The notes under the pieces are model-generated. The model saw nothing but the letters and a program-made list of their open reading frames with translations, ran no database searches and was not told the origin of the DNA. Positions 34,466-42,270 of a stretch of 64,000 nucleotides of DNA are shown in pieces; the stretch's first letter is position 1, and each line of letters starts with the position of its first letter. The stretch is from positions 144,668 through 208,667 of the forward strand of contig JADFXM010000008.1 in NCBI GenBank assembly GCA_015233565.1, written 5' to 3'. This stretch comes from Candidatus Rifleibacteriota bacterium. GTDB lineage: Bacteria; Muiribacteriota; Ozemobacteria; Ozemobacterales; Ozemobacteraceae. Position numbers and translations under genes: made by a program.

Positions 34466-37414
34466 ATGAAAGTTTCGCGTCTTTTAATTTTTTCGTATCT
34501 TTTGTTTTTTGCGCTTCCCTGGGTATTTTTTTCAATTATTCAGGATCAGACGCAAAAAATGAAGGAAAAGGAAAACCAGGGCAAAATTCTGCAATTCGCG
34601 AGAGAATCGTTGAAACATTTCCAGGAAACAAGCGACACAATGACGATGTACCAAACGATGTTTTCTGCTTTTCTTGGCGACAATTTTAATAGTACAACCC
34701 AGCTTGAAACTAAGAACAAGGAACTCCTTGCATTAAAAATATTCCCTCCTTATGACTTATTTGTAGCATGTGGGGAAGAAGCGGATTCACAACTTTTTTT
34801 CACCAGCGGGATTGGACTTAGTAAAAAGATCGGGGAGCTATTTTACGAGTATTTGATAAAAGACCAGATTACCAAGGAAAACGAGAATTTTCTTGAATCC
34901 AGTTTCAAAAAAATTCTTCAACTTCCCATACCACTTCCCAAAGTTCTCGGAAACGGGCGAAATCATCAAGGAAAACTGGTTTTCTATAATTCTCTCACAG
35001 GCTTAAAAGGTTTGTATTGGAATCTACGGGCTTGTCGATTTGTATTAGCATTGATCGATTTTGGCGACGGGCACATTGACCCTATGCTGGGAATGAAGTT
35101 CAGCTCTGGAAAAGTGAAAATGAATGATTCCATCAGCGTTGTGGGTGGGTTTTTCCCAAGAGGTGAAGGAGAACCTATTTTTCCTGAAGAAATGTCCAAA
35201 TACCCATCTGCATTGGCGTGGTTGAAGAAAATTTGCAAAGAACCGGGAGAGAATATTCCCAACGAAAAGAGGATTGATAATCAAATTATTTTAACTGGCC
35301 CGACTGAATTCGGCATCCCTTGGCAGGCTTTTGTCGTGGCTGAAATTAATCCCCCACCAATTTCCTGGACTTTGACAAAAAAAGGTATTTGGATGGTTTC
35401 TTTGCTTTTTATGATTGGTGGCTCCCTTGGGGTTTTTCAAGGGGTTTATATGAATCGGGGAATTAGATTTACCGTTTCAGGTGTTCTTCTGACGAGCTGC
35501 ATTTCGTTGTTACTGATACCGGTCGGATCCATGATCGCACTTTCCCAAAATGTTGTACAACAATTACAGGAACTGGATCGTGAATTTCTTTCAAGCAAAT
35601 TGAAACAGGATCTAACTCTTATTGACTCCGGAGTTAATTATTTTCGAGCAGGAGTTGTCAGAGATATGAAAAAGCTCAGTTTGACCGGAGCGATTGCTGA
35701 TTTTTTTTTATCAAGGCCATCGGCGTTAAGAATTAGGAACTTTGTGGAAGTATTAGCTGGAAAAGCGCGTGGGAATTTGAAATCACAAAAATCTGACAAC
35801 GTTGAAATGTTATGTACTTTCGGATTGGGTAAAACAACCGGAATCTGGGTGAGGAATGATACTCATAAAGGGGAAGGAGACAATCCGGTTGAGATAATGC
35901 CTTCACTTTGGAAGAATCTTTTCAAGCGATTAAATAAGGATTTATTTTTGAATGATAGGGATGATTTCTCAAATAAGAGGATGGATGAACTTAGAACCGA
36001 AATCTTGTTCGAAGTTATGAATCTTGCTCTGGGAAGAAATTCTCTTGCGGCGATTACAGCTTTGTTGCCGAGACCCTCTGTTATTGATGTTTCCCAATTA
36101 AAATTGAGTTTTATGGTTAACCCTATAAAAAAATTGGGAAAATCCACAGGATACTTTCTTTTATGGCTTTGGACAAGTTGGCTGGATAATGGATACCTGG
36201 ATTTCCTAAAAGAGGAAAAGCTTTATTGCAAATCAATAGCATCGGCGAGTACGGCTTCAATATTCGAAAAGCTTGCAGATCCTGATGTTTTTCCCCGAGG
36301 TTGGGTTGCAACTCTTTTCGGAATTGGCCAGAACTATATTAGAGCTGGTGGAGAGATAGAAAACCGTCCTTTCAAAATGATGTCGTCGTTTTTTGAAATA
36401 GATGAAACTGGGATTCCAAAAGAGGGAAAAGATGAAACGGCGACCGGTGCTCCCCTTTTTGCTATTTTCCCAGGGAAAGAGCTATCTTTATTTGTACTAG
36501 GCACATATCGATTTGCTGATTGGCTTGAATTAAGATCCTGGTTTTACAACAATTCATTTAAGGTTTTATCAATTTTGGCGATTTTTCTTGCAATTCTTCT
36601 TTCCAAACGCGGAATTGATCACTTTTTAAATCCATTAAAAGAGCTGCGAAATTCCTTGGCACAAATTGAGAATGGAAAATATGACACAAGATTGGACGAA
36701 AAGCGCAAAGATGAATTTGGTACAATTGGAGCTGCTTTCAACACCATGGCAAAAGGGCTTGAAGAGGGAAAAATTTTGGGATCATATGTTTCTGCCTCGG
36801 TCAGAAAAGCCGTAGAAGATGGAGATTTCCGTGTAAAAGCCCGGCAGGGAGAACGTCGTGAAACTACTATTCTGTTCTCAAGTCTTTTGGGATTTGAAGA
36901 TCTTAGAGAAAATATGTCCAATGATAAGATTATTTCAGTTCTTTCAGAGCATCTTCGTGCTTTCAATGATGCAATTGCGGAACTGGGTGGGGATATCGAC
37001 AAGGTTATGGCGGACAAGGTGCTTGCTGTTTTCGACCATGAAAAATTAGGGGGAGGAGAAAAAGCCCTTGAGATCGCATTAAGATGTCTTGCATTTGTCA
37101 GGAAACGTCTTCAACCCCAGGGAATTGAACTCGCAGTTGGGATCAACTCAGGGGAGGTTATTGCTGGAATATTAGGTGCAAAATCTGACAAACAGACTTA
37201 TACGGTAATTGGAGATCCGGTCAATCTTGCGTCCCGCCTGGCACTTCTGGCGCACACGGTTGAGGGAACCCGAATTGTAATTTCGGGGGCGGCAGTAAAC
37301 TTATTGAACAATAAGTTGCCGGTTCAGAAACTCCCTTTCAAAAGAGTAAAGGGAAAAACGCAGGAAGTACAAGCTTATGTCCTGGAAGCCGAACCTTCTG
37401 AACTTCTGAATTAA
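34466..37414 (+). CDS. Transmembrane HAMP-cyclase B: substrate site kept, metal site degenerate
   Basis: Same topology as the upstream gene: helix at 5-24, sensor region, two helices at about 305-358, second sensor region, helix at about 697-715, HAMP at about 712-770 (LNPLKELRNSLAQIENGKYD), cyclase domain at about 795-970. The substrate Lys846 (IDKVMAD), Thr913 (YTVIGD), Asn920 and Arg924 (VNLASRL) are intact. The first metal Asp is Ser806 (ILFSSLLGFEDL), the substitution also found in mammalian C2 domains. The second Asp850 is kept. On its own it should not bind two metal ions. It probably arose by tandem duplication with gene A and pairs with it as the C2-like half of one catalytic site. 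The last gene of the pair; no hairpin is visible downstream. Confidence 0.9.
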   Translation: MKVSRLLIFSYLLFFALPWVFFSIIQDQTQKMKEKENQGKILQFARESLKHFQETSDTMTMYQTMFSAFLGDNFNSTTQLETKNKELLALKIFPPYDLFVACGEEADSQLFFTSGIGLSKKIGELFYEYLIKDQITKENENFLESSFKKILQLPIPLPKVLGNGRNHQGKLVFYNSLTGLKGLYWNLRACRFVLALIDFGDGHIDPMLGMKFSSGKVKMNDSISVVGGFFPRGEGEPIFPEEMSKYPSALAWLKKICKEPGENIPNEKRIDNQIILTGPTEFGIPWQAFVVAEINPPPISWTLTKKGIWMVSLLFMIGGSLGVFQGVYMNRGIRFTVSGVLLTSCISLLLIPVGSMIALSQNVVQQLQELDREFLSSKLKQDLTLIDSGVNYFRAGVVRDMKKLSLTGAIADFFLSRPSALRIRNFVEVLAGKARGNLKSQKSDNVEMLCTFGLGKTTGIWVRNDTHKGEGDNPVEIMPSLWKNLFKRLNKDLFLNDRDDFSNKRMDELRTEILFEVMNLALGRNSLAAITALLPRPSVIDVSQLKLSFMVNPIKKLGKSTGYFLLWLWTSWLDNGYLDFLKEEKLYCKSIASASTASIFEKLADPDVFPRGWVATLFGIGQNYIRAGGEIENRPFKMMSSFFEIDETGIPKEGKDETATGAPLFAIFPGKELSLFVLGTYRFADWLELRSWFYNNSFKVLSILAIFLAILLSKRGIDHFLNPLKELRNSLAQIENGKYDTRLDEKRKDEFGTIGAAFNTMAKGLEEGKILGSYVSASVRKAVEDGDFRVKARQGERRETTILFSSLLGFEDLRENMSNDKIISVLSEHLRAFNDAIAELGGDIDKVMADKVLAVFDHEKLGGGEKALEIALRCLAFVRKRLQPQGIELAVGINSGEVIAGILGAKSDKQTYTVIGDPVNLASRLALLAHTVEGTRIVISGAAVNLLNNKLPVQKLPFKRVKGKTQEVQAYVLEAEPSELLN

Positions 37415-37663
37415 CGAATTAACAGAAAGAAAGTGGAACATACCCAACTTGAAAAATACTTTGGTGAGTTGTTTTTCCAGCATCTTTCAAACTTACAAAA
37501 GGCCGGATAGATTTAAAACCTGATCTGGCCAAATACGCGACTGTTCTGCCATCTGAGCGAGAAGTGTAACATCAGACCAAATTTTGGGCCAATTCAACCA
37601 TCTTCAAGCAAAACCGCTTCACAATAAGCGTGCATCACTCCCCCAGCTTTCCAAATCGAATCT

Positions 37664-38677
37664 TCATCTGGGTGTGACACTGATTTCATGAATGGCGACA
37701 TCATTTTTTGCCTTGAAATTGCGCCGGGTTTTTACGCAAACACCATTTGGACTCAGATAAGGGGAAAGGTCAGGGCGCGACATCAGATACATCCGGCCTC
37801 CGGGAAGAAGATGCTCTGGGAGCTTTGCAAGAACTTGACGTAACACAGTTCCCTTGAAATCATATCGATTGATATCAGTCTCATTTTCATCAATTGCCAA
37901 AGGCGCCTCAAAAAAAATCGTATCGAATTTTTCGTGAATTTGGTCAAAACCATCGCTTGTATATGAACAAATATAATGTTCCACACCGCATCGCCTGGCC
38001 GCCACACGCGTATTGGCCACCGCCATTGGATTAATATCCGTCGCATCGACAGGGATTTTGTATTTTACGGCAATACAGACCGCATCCAGACCTGATCCGG
38101 TGCCTAGTACAAGAACTCGTCGTGATGCAGAAAGCTCTGGAAGGCCTACTTCCAGAAGGTTTTCAAGGTATGGGTTGTTATACAAATAAACGCTCGGAAA
38201 TAAGGGTATCTCAGGAACTTCCCCTAAATTCTCTCTCAGCGCTTGGGCAGCAACATTGATCGTCGGCTTAATCGACCATAAAATTCGGCAATCCAAGCTA
38301 CCTATAACAAATGCGTTAGCCCATGAAGGGTCCAATTTTCTTAATAGGTTCCCGCCTTGCCCAAAAAAACGCTCCATAGCTCCTCTTAAAAGAAGAACTC
38401 TTCCCGGATCGTTTTTATAAGAATCCAGCAAAAGGGTCGAATGTCCAAACAACAATCCGTTTTCCTCGCAGAGAAAATGAATAGAAAGTGGGAAAAAATT
38501 ACCTTCATGGCGGTACCCCAGAAGAATGGTTTTGCCGTTTTTGCTTTTAAATACAGATGAAGCAATTTGGCCGAGCGCAATGGTCTCAAAACCATCCTCG
38601 CATTTTAAGTTGACAGATGGCAACTTAACTTGAAGTGTATTCAGGAATAAAGCTAGATCTAGCTCTTGAAGTGACAT
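37664..38677 (-). CDS. Class I SAM-dependent methyltransferase
   Basis: The C-terminal two thirds has a Rossmann methyltransferase fold: motif I VLVLGTGSGLDAV, acidic motif II DATDINPMAVANTRVAA, and motif IV FFEAPLA. The DINP...A segment and position of motif IV resemble HemK/RlmF-type N6 methyltransferases, but EAPLA replaces NPPY, so the usual amide or adenine target is doubtful. The N-terminal 170 residues are an unrecognised alpha/beta domain. The substrate is not predictable. It stands alone; upstream is a 580-bp repeat-bearing spacer. Confidence 0.75.
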   Translation of the reverse strand: MSLQELDLALFLNTLQVKLPSVNLKCEDGFETIALGQIASSVFKSKNGKTILLGYRHEGNFFPLSIHFLCEENGLLFGHSTLLLDSYKNDPGRVLLLRGAMERFFGQGGNLLRKLDPSWANAFVIGSLDCRILWSIKPTINVAAQALRENLGEVPEIPLFPSVYLYNNPYLENLLEVGLPELSASRRVLVLGTGSGLDAVCIAVKYKIPVDATDINPMAVANTRVAARRCGVEHYICSYTSDGFDQIHEKFDTIFFEAPLAIDENETDINRYDFKGTVLRQVLAKLPEHLLPGGRMYLMSRPDLSPYLSPNGVCVKTRRNFKAKNDVAIHEISVTPR

Positions 38678-38758
38678 ATTGAAATTTCACGTTAGGATTT
38701 TGCTTACCCCGCTCAATCTAGCACTACGGATTTAGGATGTCAATTGAGATATTTCATT

Positions 38759-38845
38759 AACTTTACAGTCCCATTTTACCTCTTTAAAACTGCACATCAT
38801 GCTAGTTACAGCACGATTTTAAAAAAATTACTTTGAGAGGAAGCA
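38759..38845 (+). repeat. Dispersed repeat family B, copy 2
   Basis: CTTTACAGTCCCATTTTACC, TTTAAAACTGCACAT and TTACAGCACGATTT match 21701-21785 in the same order. It lies in the 38678-39261 spacer, which otherwise shows only the palindromic repeat at 39172 and no gene. Confidence 0.6.
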
Positions 38846-39171
38846 AATCATTCTTAAATCAAGCTTTGAGCGACTTGGAGAGGAGTTAAAATGGAGCAGT
38901 AGAGTTAATACTTTTATTCAGCACAACCACTTATTCCACTTTTTTTCCCTGATGCTAGGCTTCTGTCAAAATTGAATTTCAGATATCCTTATGCGCATTT
39001 GAATTGATCAGAAATTCAGAGTTTCCAACCGGAAATCCACCTGGCACTTTTCACGGAAAAAAGTGTTTATTTATGCTGAAAATTTCTCAAAATTGTGCCA
39101 AATGAGTTCCTTCTAAATCAGGAAGTCTGAATTTATAGTATCTACTCAAATAATCTGCGGCTTAATTCGGC

Positions 39172-39222
39172 GGCTTCGACTCCGCTCTGTCAGCGGTCCG
39201 GTCGTTGAGCGGAGCCGAAACG
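39172..39222. repeat. GC-rich palindromic (REP-like) repeat
   Basis: TTCGACTCCGCTC (39175-39187) pairs with GAGCGGAGCCGAA (39207-39219) with one mismatch, around a 19-nt GC-rich loop. It is far more GC-rich than its surroundings. Its sequence is of the TTCGACTCCGCTC..GAGCGGAGYCGAA type I recall as common in many unrelated bacterial genomes as a mobile palindromic unit; that recollection is not verified here. Confidence 0.6.
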
Positions 39223-39261
39223 ACCTTCGCGATCAACATCTAAACTCACTGTGACTAAGGA

Positions 39262-41208
39262 CTAGTCCGGTTTTTTCAGAGATTTGCCGCTTTTTTGGGA
39301 ATCGATTATTACTAATTCCTTTGAAACAAGATTGTCCAGAGCATTTTGGAAAAAATAATTTGTTTGGGAGATGCGGCCTTGATTATTCCATGCGCTTGTA
39401 ATGGTCAAAATTGAGTCCGAGGTTTCGCACAAAGCCATTACAAAACGCTCTTCAATTGGCAAGAAGTTAACTTTGCTGTTTGGTGGTAGTGACAAATCAG
39501 TTTGATAGGAATAAATAAGGGGTGAAGGGAAACCGATAGGGTGCGATTTTTTCACATCATAATTTGTGCCATTTGTACCGCTTGTAATTGAAGTGTTCTC
39601 CTCTTCAGATAATAGAATCTGAATGTCAACAGGGTACCAAAAGACCTTAAATCCTGAAGCCTTTTTCCCCAATGGACGATTGGAAAGATTAGGAAGATGT
39701 GGCATTTGTCCTTGTTTTCCTGCTGGGACTTTCTGGCACATTCTAAATTCATGTGTCATTAATGCCTCGCCGGAATTTTTTGAAAAATTGTCGTTTGTAA
39801 GAGTTTCCAAAAATTCCATGAGTGTTTTTTTAACAAACTCCGGGTTTAATCCATAAAACTGCCGATCGTTTCTTCTCCAAAAAAGTGCAAGTGATTCGTA
39901 AAAATTGGCTTGGTTTCCATTGAAAAATCTTTGGCACAAAAAATTGAGACTCAATCTAAATCTTTGGGTATTGCAAATTCCTTCAACCAATTTCCCGATA
40001 TCCTGTATTTTAACGATTTCGTGCGGTTCAAGCCAATTACTTCTTTGAATTGCGTAAGGCGGATAGGGTGCCGAAGATAATTCTCCACTTTCAACAAATT
40101 TATTCAGGGCCGTTCCCTTCAAAACCTTGACCAAACCTACCTGTATGGAACTGGTTTTCCAGGAAAATGCATCATTCAAAGTTTTTTTGAACAAGTCAAA
40201 ATTTTCTCCTGGAAGTCCTGCAAGCAAATCTATATGGATGTGGCAACCTGTCTTTTCACGAAGACGAAAAACTCTTTCAGAAAGCTTTTCCAGGTCGCTT
40301 TTTCTTGATACTGCTCCTAGGGCCGCAGAATTAGTGCTTTGTACTCCAATTTCCAAATGAAAAGTATCCTTGGGAGCGCCTGCCAGCAAATCGATCAAAT
40401 CATCGTTTAAAATATCCGCTTTTAATTCAAAATGAAAACAGATCTTTTTGTGGTTCCGATCAAGAATATATTGGATAATTGACGCAGCTCGCTCTGTGTC
40501 CAGATTGAAGGTTCTGTCCGCAAAACGAATCTGAGTGTAATCGGAATTAAAAAACCAGTCCAAGTCTTCAAAAACTCTCTCCATGGAAAAATTTCTAACA
40601 GGACCTAGAACCGAACTCAAACAATAAGTACATTTAAAAGGACACCCACGGGAAGCTTCGTAGTAAGTGAAACCTCTGCCATTTCCATATAGTCCGGCTT
40701 TGAAGGGTGATGGAATAATGTCCAGATTGGAAATCTGGTCCCGTGAAGGTTCGAAAAAAGGGTTGCCATTTTGGGAATAGGCAGTACCTGCAATTCCAAT
40801 TAATTCCTTTCCATTAAAAAAATTCCGTAGAATTTCGGAAAACGTTTCTTCACCTTCACCAATTGCAATCAAATCTACCCAGGGAGCTGTTCTAAAAATT
40901 TCTTCCACTCCGAAAGAGACCTCTGGTCCTCCAAAAATTATTTTTGTTTCCGGAAAAGCTGCCTTTATTGCTCCGCTGATAGTTAGTGTTGATATCAGAT
41001 TCCATATGTAAACGGAAAATGCGACCAAATTTGGCTTCTGGAGTATTATATTCTGAATTATTGAATCGTTTCCCTGATTTAAATCGAAATCAATTCGTTT
41101 TAAACGCGGATTCGATGGAGTTTTTTCCCAAAATGCTTGAAGCATTGCCAAGGAAAGACTAGAATGGGTGTGTCGTGTGTTTAAACCGACAAGTAATACC
41201 TTTGACAT
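39262..41208 (-). CDS. B12-binding radical SAM protein with DUF4080-like C-terminus
   Basis: An N-terminal cobalamin-binding-type Rossmann domain (about 1-140: KVLLVGLNTRHTHSSLSLAM, IIFGGPEVSFG) is followed by a radical SAM core with the cluster motif CPFKCTYC (about 190-200) and later strands (LEIGVQSTN, HIDLLAGLPGE). The C-terminal 250 residues match the DUF4080-type extension (YAIQRSNWLEPHEIVKIQDI). I start it at ATG 41208 because GGAGGAAAAA precedes it; the ORF-track start is a TTG four codons earlier inside that SD. The cobalamin His motif (DxHxxG) is absent, as in many members. Probable methyl or C-C chemistry on an unknown substrate. Divergent from the small membrane-protein gene. Confidence 0.85.
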   Translation of the reverse strand: MSKVLLVGLNTRHTHSSLSLAMLQAFWEKTPSNPRLKRIDFDLNQGNDSIIQNIILQKPNLVAFSVYIWNLISTLTISGAIKAAFPETKIIFGGPEVSFGVEEIFRTAPWVDLIAIGEGEETFSEILRNFFNGKELIGIAGTAYSQNGNPFFEPSRDQISNLDIIPSPFKAGLYGNGRGFTYYEASRGCPFKCTYCLSSVLGPVRNFSMERVFEDLDWFFNSDYTQIRFADRTFNLDTERAASIIQYILDRNHKKICFHFELKADILNDDLIDLLAGAPKDTFHLEIGVQSTNSAALGAVSRKSDLEKLSERVFRLREKTGCHIHIDLLAGLPGENFDLFKKTLNDAFSWKTSSIQVGLVKVLKGTALNKFVESGELSSAPYPPYAIQRSNWLEPHEIVKIQDIGKLVEGICNTQRFRLSLNFLCQRFFNGNQANFYESLALFWRRNDRQFYGLNPEFVKKTLMEFLETLTNDNFSKNSGEALMTHEFRMCQKVPAGKQGQMPHLPNLSNRPLGKKASGFKVFWYPVDIQILLSEEENTSITSGTNGTNYDVKKSHPIGFPSPLIYSYQTDLSLPPNSKVNFLPIEERFVMALCETSDSILTITSAWNNQGRISQTNYFFQNALDNLVSKELVIIDSQKSGKSLKKPD

Positions 41209-41312
41209 TTTTTCCTCCAAAAGGATTGGATCAACCTCAGGATATTATATCAATAATCTGGTTCACTTCATGTCTTAATTTAGTTGATTTTAAAAGAAGA
41301 AAACATTTTGAA

Positions 41313-41879
41313 ATGAATATTAATTTGAATAGCGAAGCTGTCAAAAAACTTCCCCAAAAAATTACATTGATTGATCTTGGATTAAGTTGGAAATCTTTAA
41401 TTTTGCTGATTTTATTTACTGCCCTTCCGAGTTCCCTGGCAGTCTGGTTTTTTTATAAAAGTGGAATCAATCAAAACATCAGCATTTTTTTTTGTTTTTT
41501 AATGGTACTGATTTTTTTTATTCTTAAGTATTTTTTGGAAAAATTACTCTATCCATTGTTGGCGTTTTACGGGTGGTTCCCAATGATAGAATATATTCCC
41601 GCTGATGATCAGATTATACTAAATGATTCGGTGGGCTTTGAAGGTCTGATTAGAGCTGATTCGAGATATGTCATTTCTTTGAAAAGCTTGAAGGAAATTA
41701 AACTCCGAAGGACTTCGGCGGATTTTTTTCAACTTTTTATTGTGACCAGAAAAAATGAAGAAATTGCAATTAAATCCTCTTTGGGCAAAAATTTTCCTCT
41801 TTTAAAAAAACTTGGAGAGAGAATTGCAGTCATGGTTTCGCTGCCTTTTAGCGATGAAAATATTTTCACCAGAGGGTGA
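41313..41879 (+). CDS. Small membrane protein with two helices and a cytoplasmic beta domain
   Basis: The ORF-track start at 41175 overlaps the divergent radical SAM gene. The ATG at 41313 (MNINLNSEAVKKL) is preferred, giving 188 residues. Two membrane helices (SLILLILFTALPSSLAVWFF and NISIFFCFLMVLIFFILKYF) are followed by a beta-rich domain (ADDQIILNDSVGFEGLIRAD, VISLKSLKEIKLRRTS, FFQLFIVTRKNEEIAIKSS) that looks like a PH-like/bacterial-PH fold. No catalytic motif; function unknown. It is followed within 65 bp by the sigma54 promoter. Confidence 0.65.
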   Translation: MNINLNSEAVKKLPQKITLIDLGLSWKSLILLILFTALPSSLAVWFFYKSGINQNISIFFCFLMVLIFFILKYFLEKLLYPLLAFYGWFPMIEYIPADDQIILNDSVGFEGLIRADSRYVISLKSLKEIKLRRTSADFFQLFIVTRKNEEIAIKSSLGKNFPLLKKLGERIAVMVSLPFSDENIFTRG

Positions 41880-41885
41880 AAAAAG

Positions 41886-41908
41886 TTCACATGAGTGAAA
41901 AGTGCACT
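41886..41908 (+). promoter_or_regulatory. Inverted-repeat operator candidate upstream of the sigma54 promoter
   Basis: TTCAC-ATGA-GTGAA (41886-41899) is a perfect inverted repeat, followed at once by the palindrome AGTGCACT (41901-41908). It lies about 35-55 bp upstream of the -24 element, between the preceding stop codon and the promoter. It could bind an enhancer-binding protein or a repressor. The position is closer than the usual 80-150 bp for enhancers, so this is tentative. Confidence 0.4.
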
Positions 41909-41941
41909 ACCCAGAAATTTAGAATTATAGCTGATTTTTAG

Positions 41942-41958
41942 TTGGCACGGGTTTTGCA
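41942..41958 (+). promoter_or_regulatory. Sigma54 (-24/-12) promoter
   Basis: TTGGCACGGGTTTTGCA matches the RpoN consensus TTGGCACG-N4-TTGCA at every conserved base. The GG (41944-45) and GC (41956-57) have the required 12-bp register. Expected start of transcription is about 41969. An NtrC-type activator with the GAFTGA loop is encoded at 49198-50715. No ORF with a ribosome site follows before the terminator at 42075. Confidence 0.9.
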
Positions 41959-41968
41959 TGTTACTAAA

Positions 41969-42108
41969 GTGTTGGTTGATGAAGTCCCAGAAAATTAACT
42001 TTAAGGCTTTGAAAAAATTTACTTCATCGTCTTAAGTTTTTTAATAGTCCTCTCAAAAGATCCTCTCACTTTGTCCCCGGTTCTTTCGAAGCCGGGGGCT
42101 TTTTTTTT
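41969..42108 (+). ncRNA. Candidate sigma54-dependent small regulatory RNA (about 135-140 nt)
   Basis: From the predicted start to the terminator there is no credible ORF. The 5' part has a perfect inverted repeat GATGAAGT / ACTTCATC (41978-41985 and 42021-42028), enclosing a further weaker pairing AACTTTAAGG / CTTAAGTT. An apparently unpaired stretch follows with two copies of TCCTCTC (42048-42054 and 42061-42067), complementary to Shine-Dalgarno-like GAGAGGA. It ends with the strong hairpin at 42075-42097 and a T9 tract. Promoter, stem, C/U-rich seeds and terminator together resemble trans-acting sRNAs such as the sigma54-dependent Qrr RNAs in organisation, without sequence homology that I can claim. 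The start is inferred from promoter geometry. Confidence 0.7.
42075..42108 (+). terminator. Strong Rho-independent terminator of the candidate sRNA
   Basis: CCCCGG (42075-42080) pairs with CCGGGG (42092-42097), with inner TTC/GAA pairs around a TTTC loop, then GC and nine T residues. It closes the sigma54 transcript about 160 bp before the next gene. Confidence 0.9.
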
Positions 42109-42172
42109 CCCCCGAAAAAAAGAATCATTCTTGTATTAATCAGAAGATATTCCAAATACTTTAATTCTCGTT

Positions 42173-42202
42173 TTGACTTTACCGTAACAAAAAAGTTACA
42201 AT
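42173..42202 (+). promoter_or_regulatory. Sigma70-type promoter for the Ycf46-like operon
   Basis: TTGACT (42173-42178), an 18-bp spacer and TACAAT (42197-42202) match the housekeeping consensus well. It sits about 60 bp upstream of the ATG at 42271 and downstream of the sRNA terminator, so this operon is transcribed independently of the sigma54 promoter. Confidence 0.65.
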
Positions 42203-42270
42203 AAATTGAATGGATAACAATTATTACTTTGTCGCTTTGAAATTTTTCCACGCTGAAACGAGGAAGTGAA

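Noticed and set aside
39083-39099. TTTGGCACAATTTTGAG on the minus strand, sigma54-like
   Set aside because: The -12 element reads TTGA instead of TTGC, and it is 400 bp from the nearest gene start.
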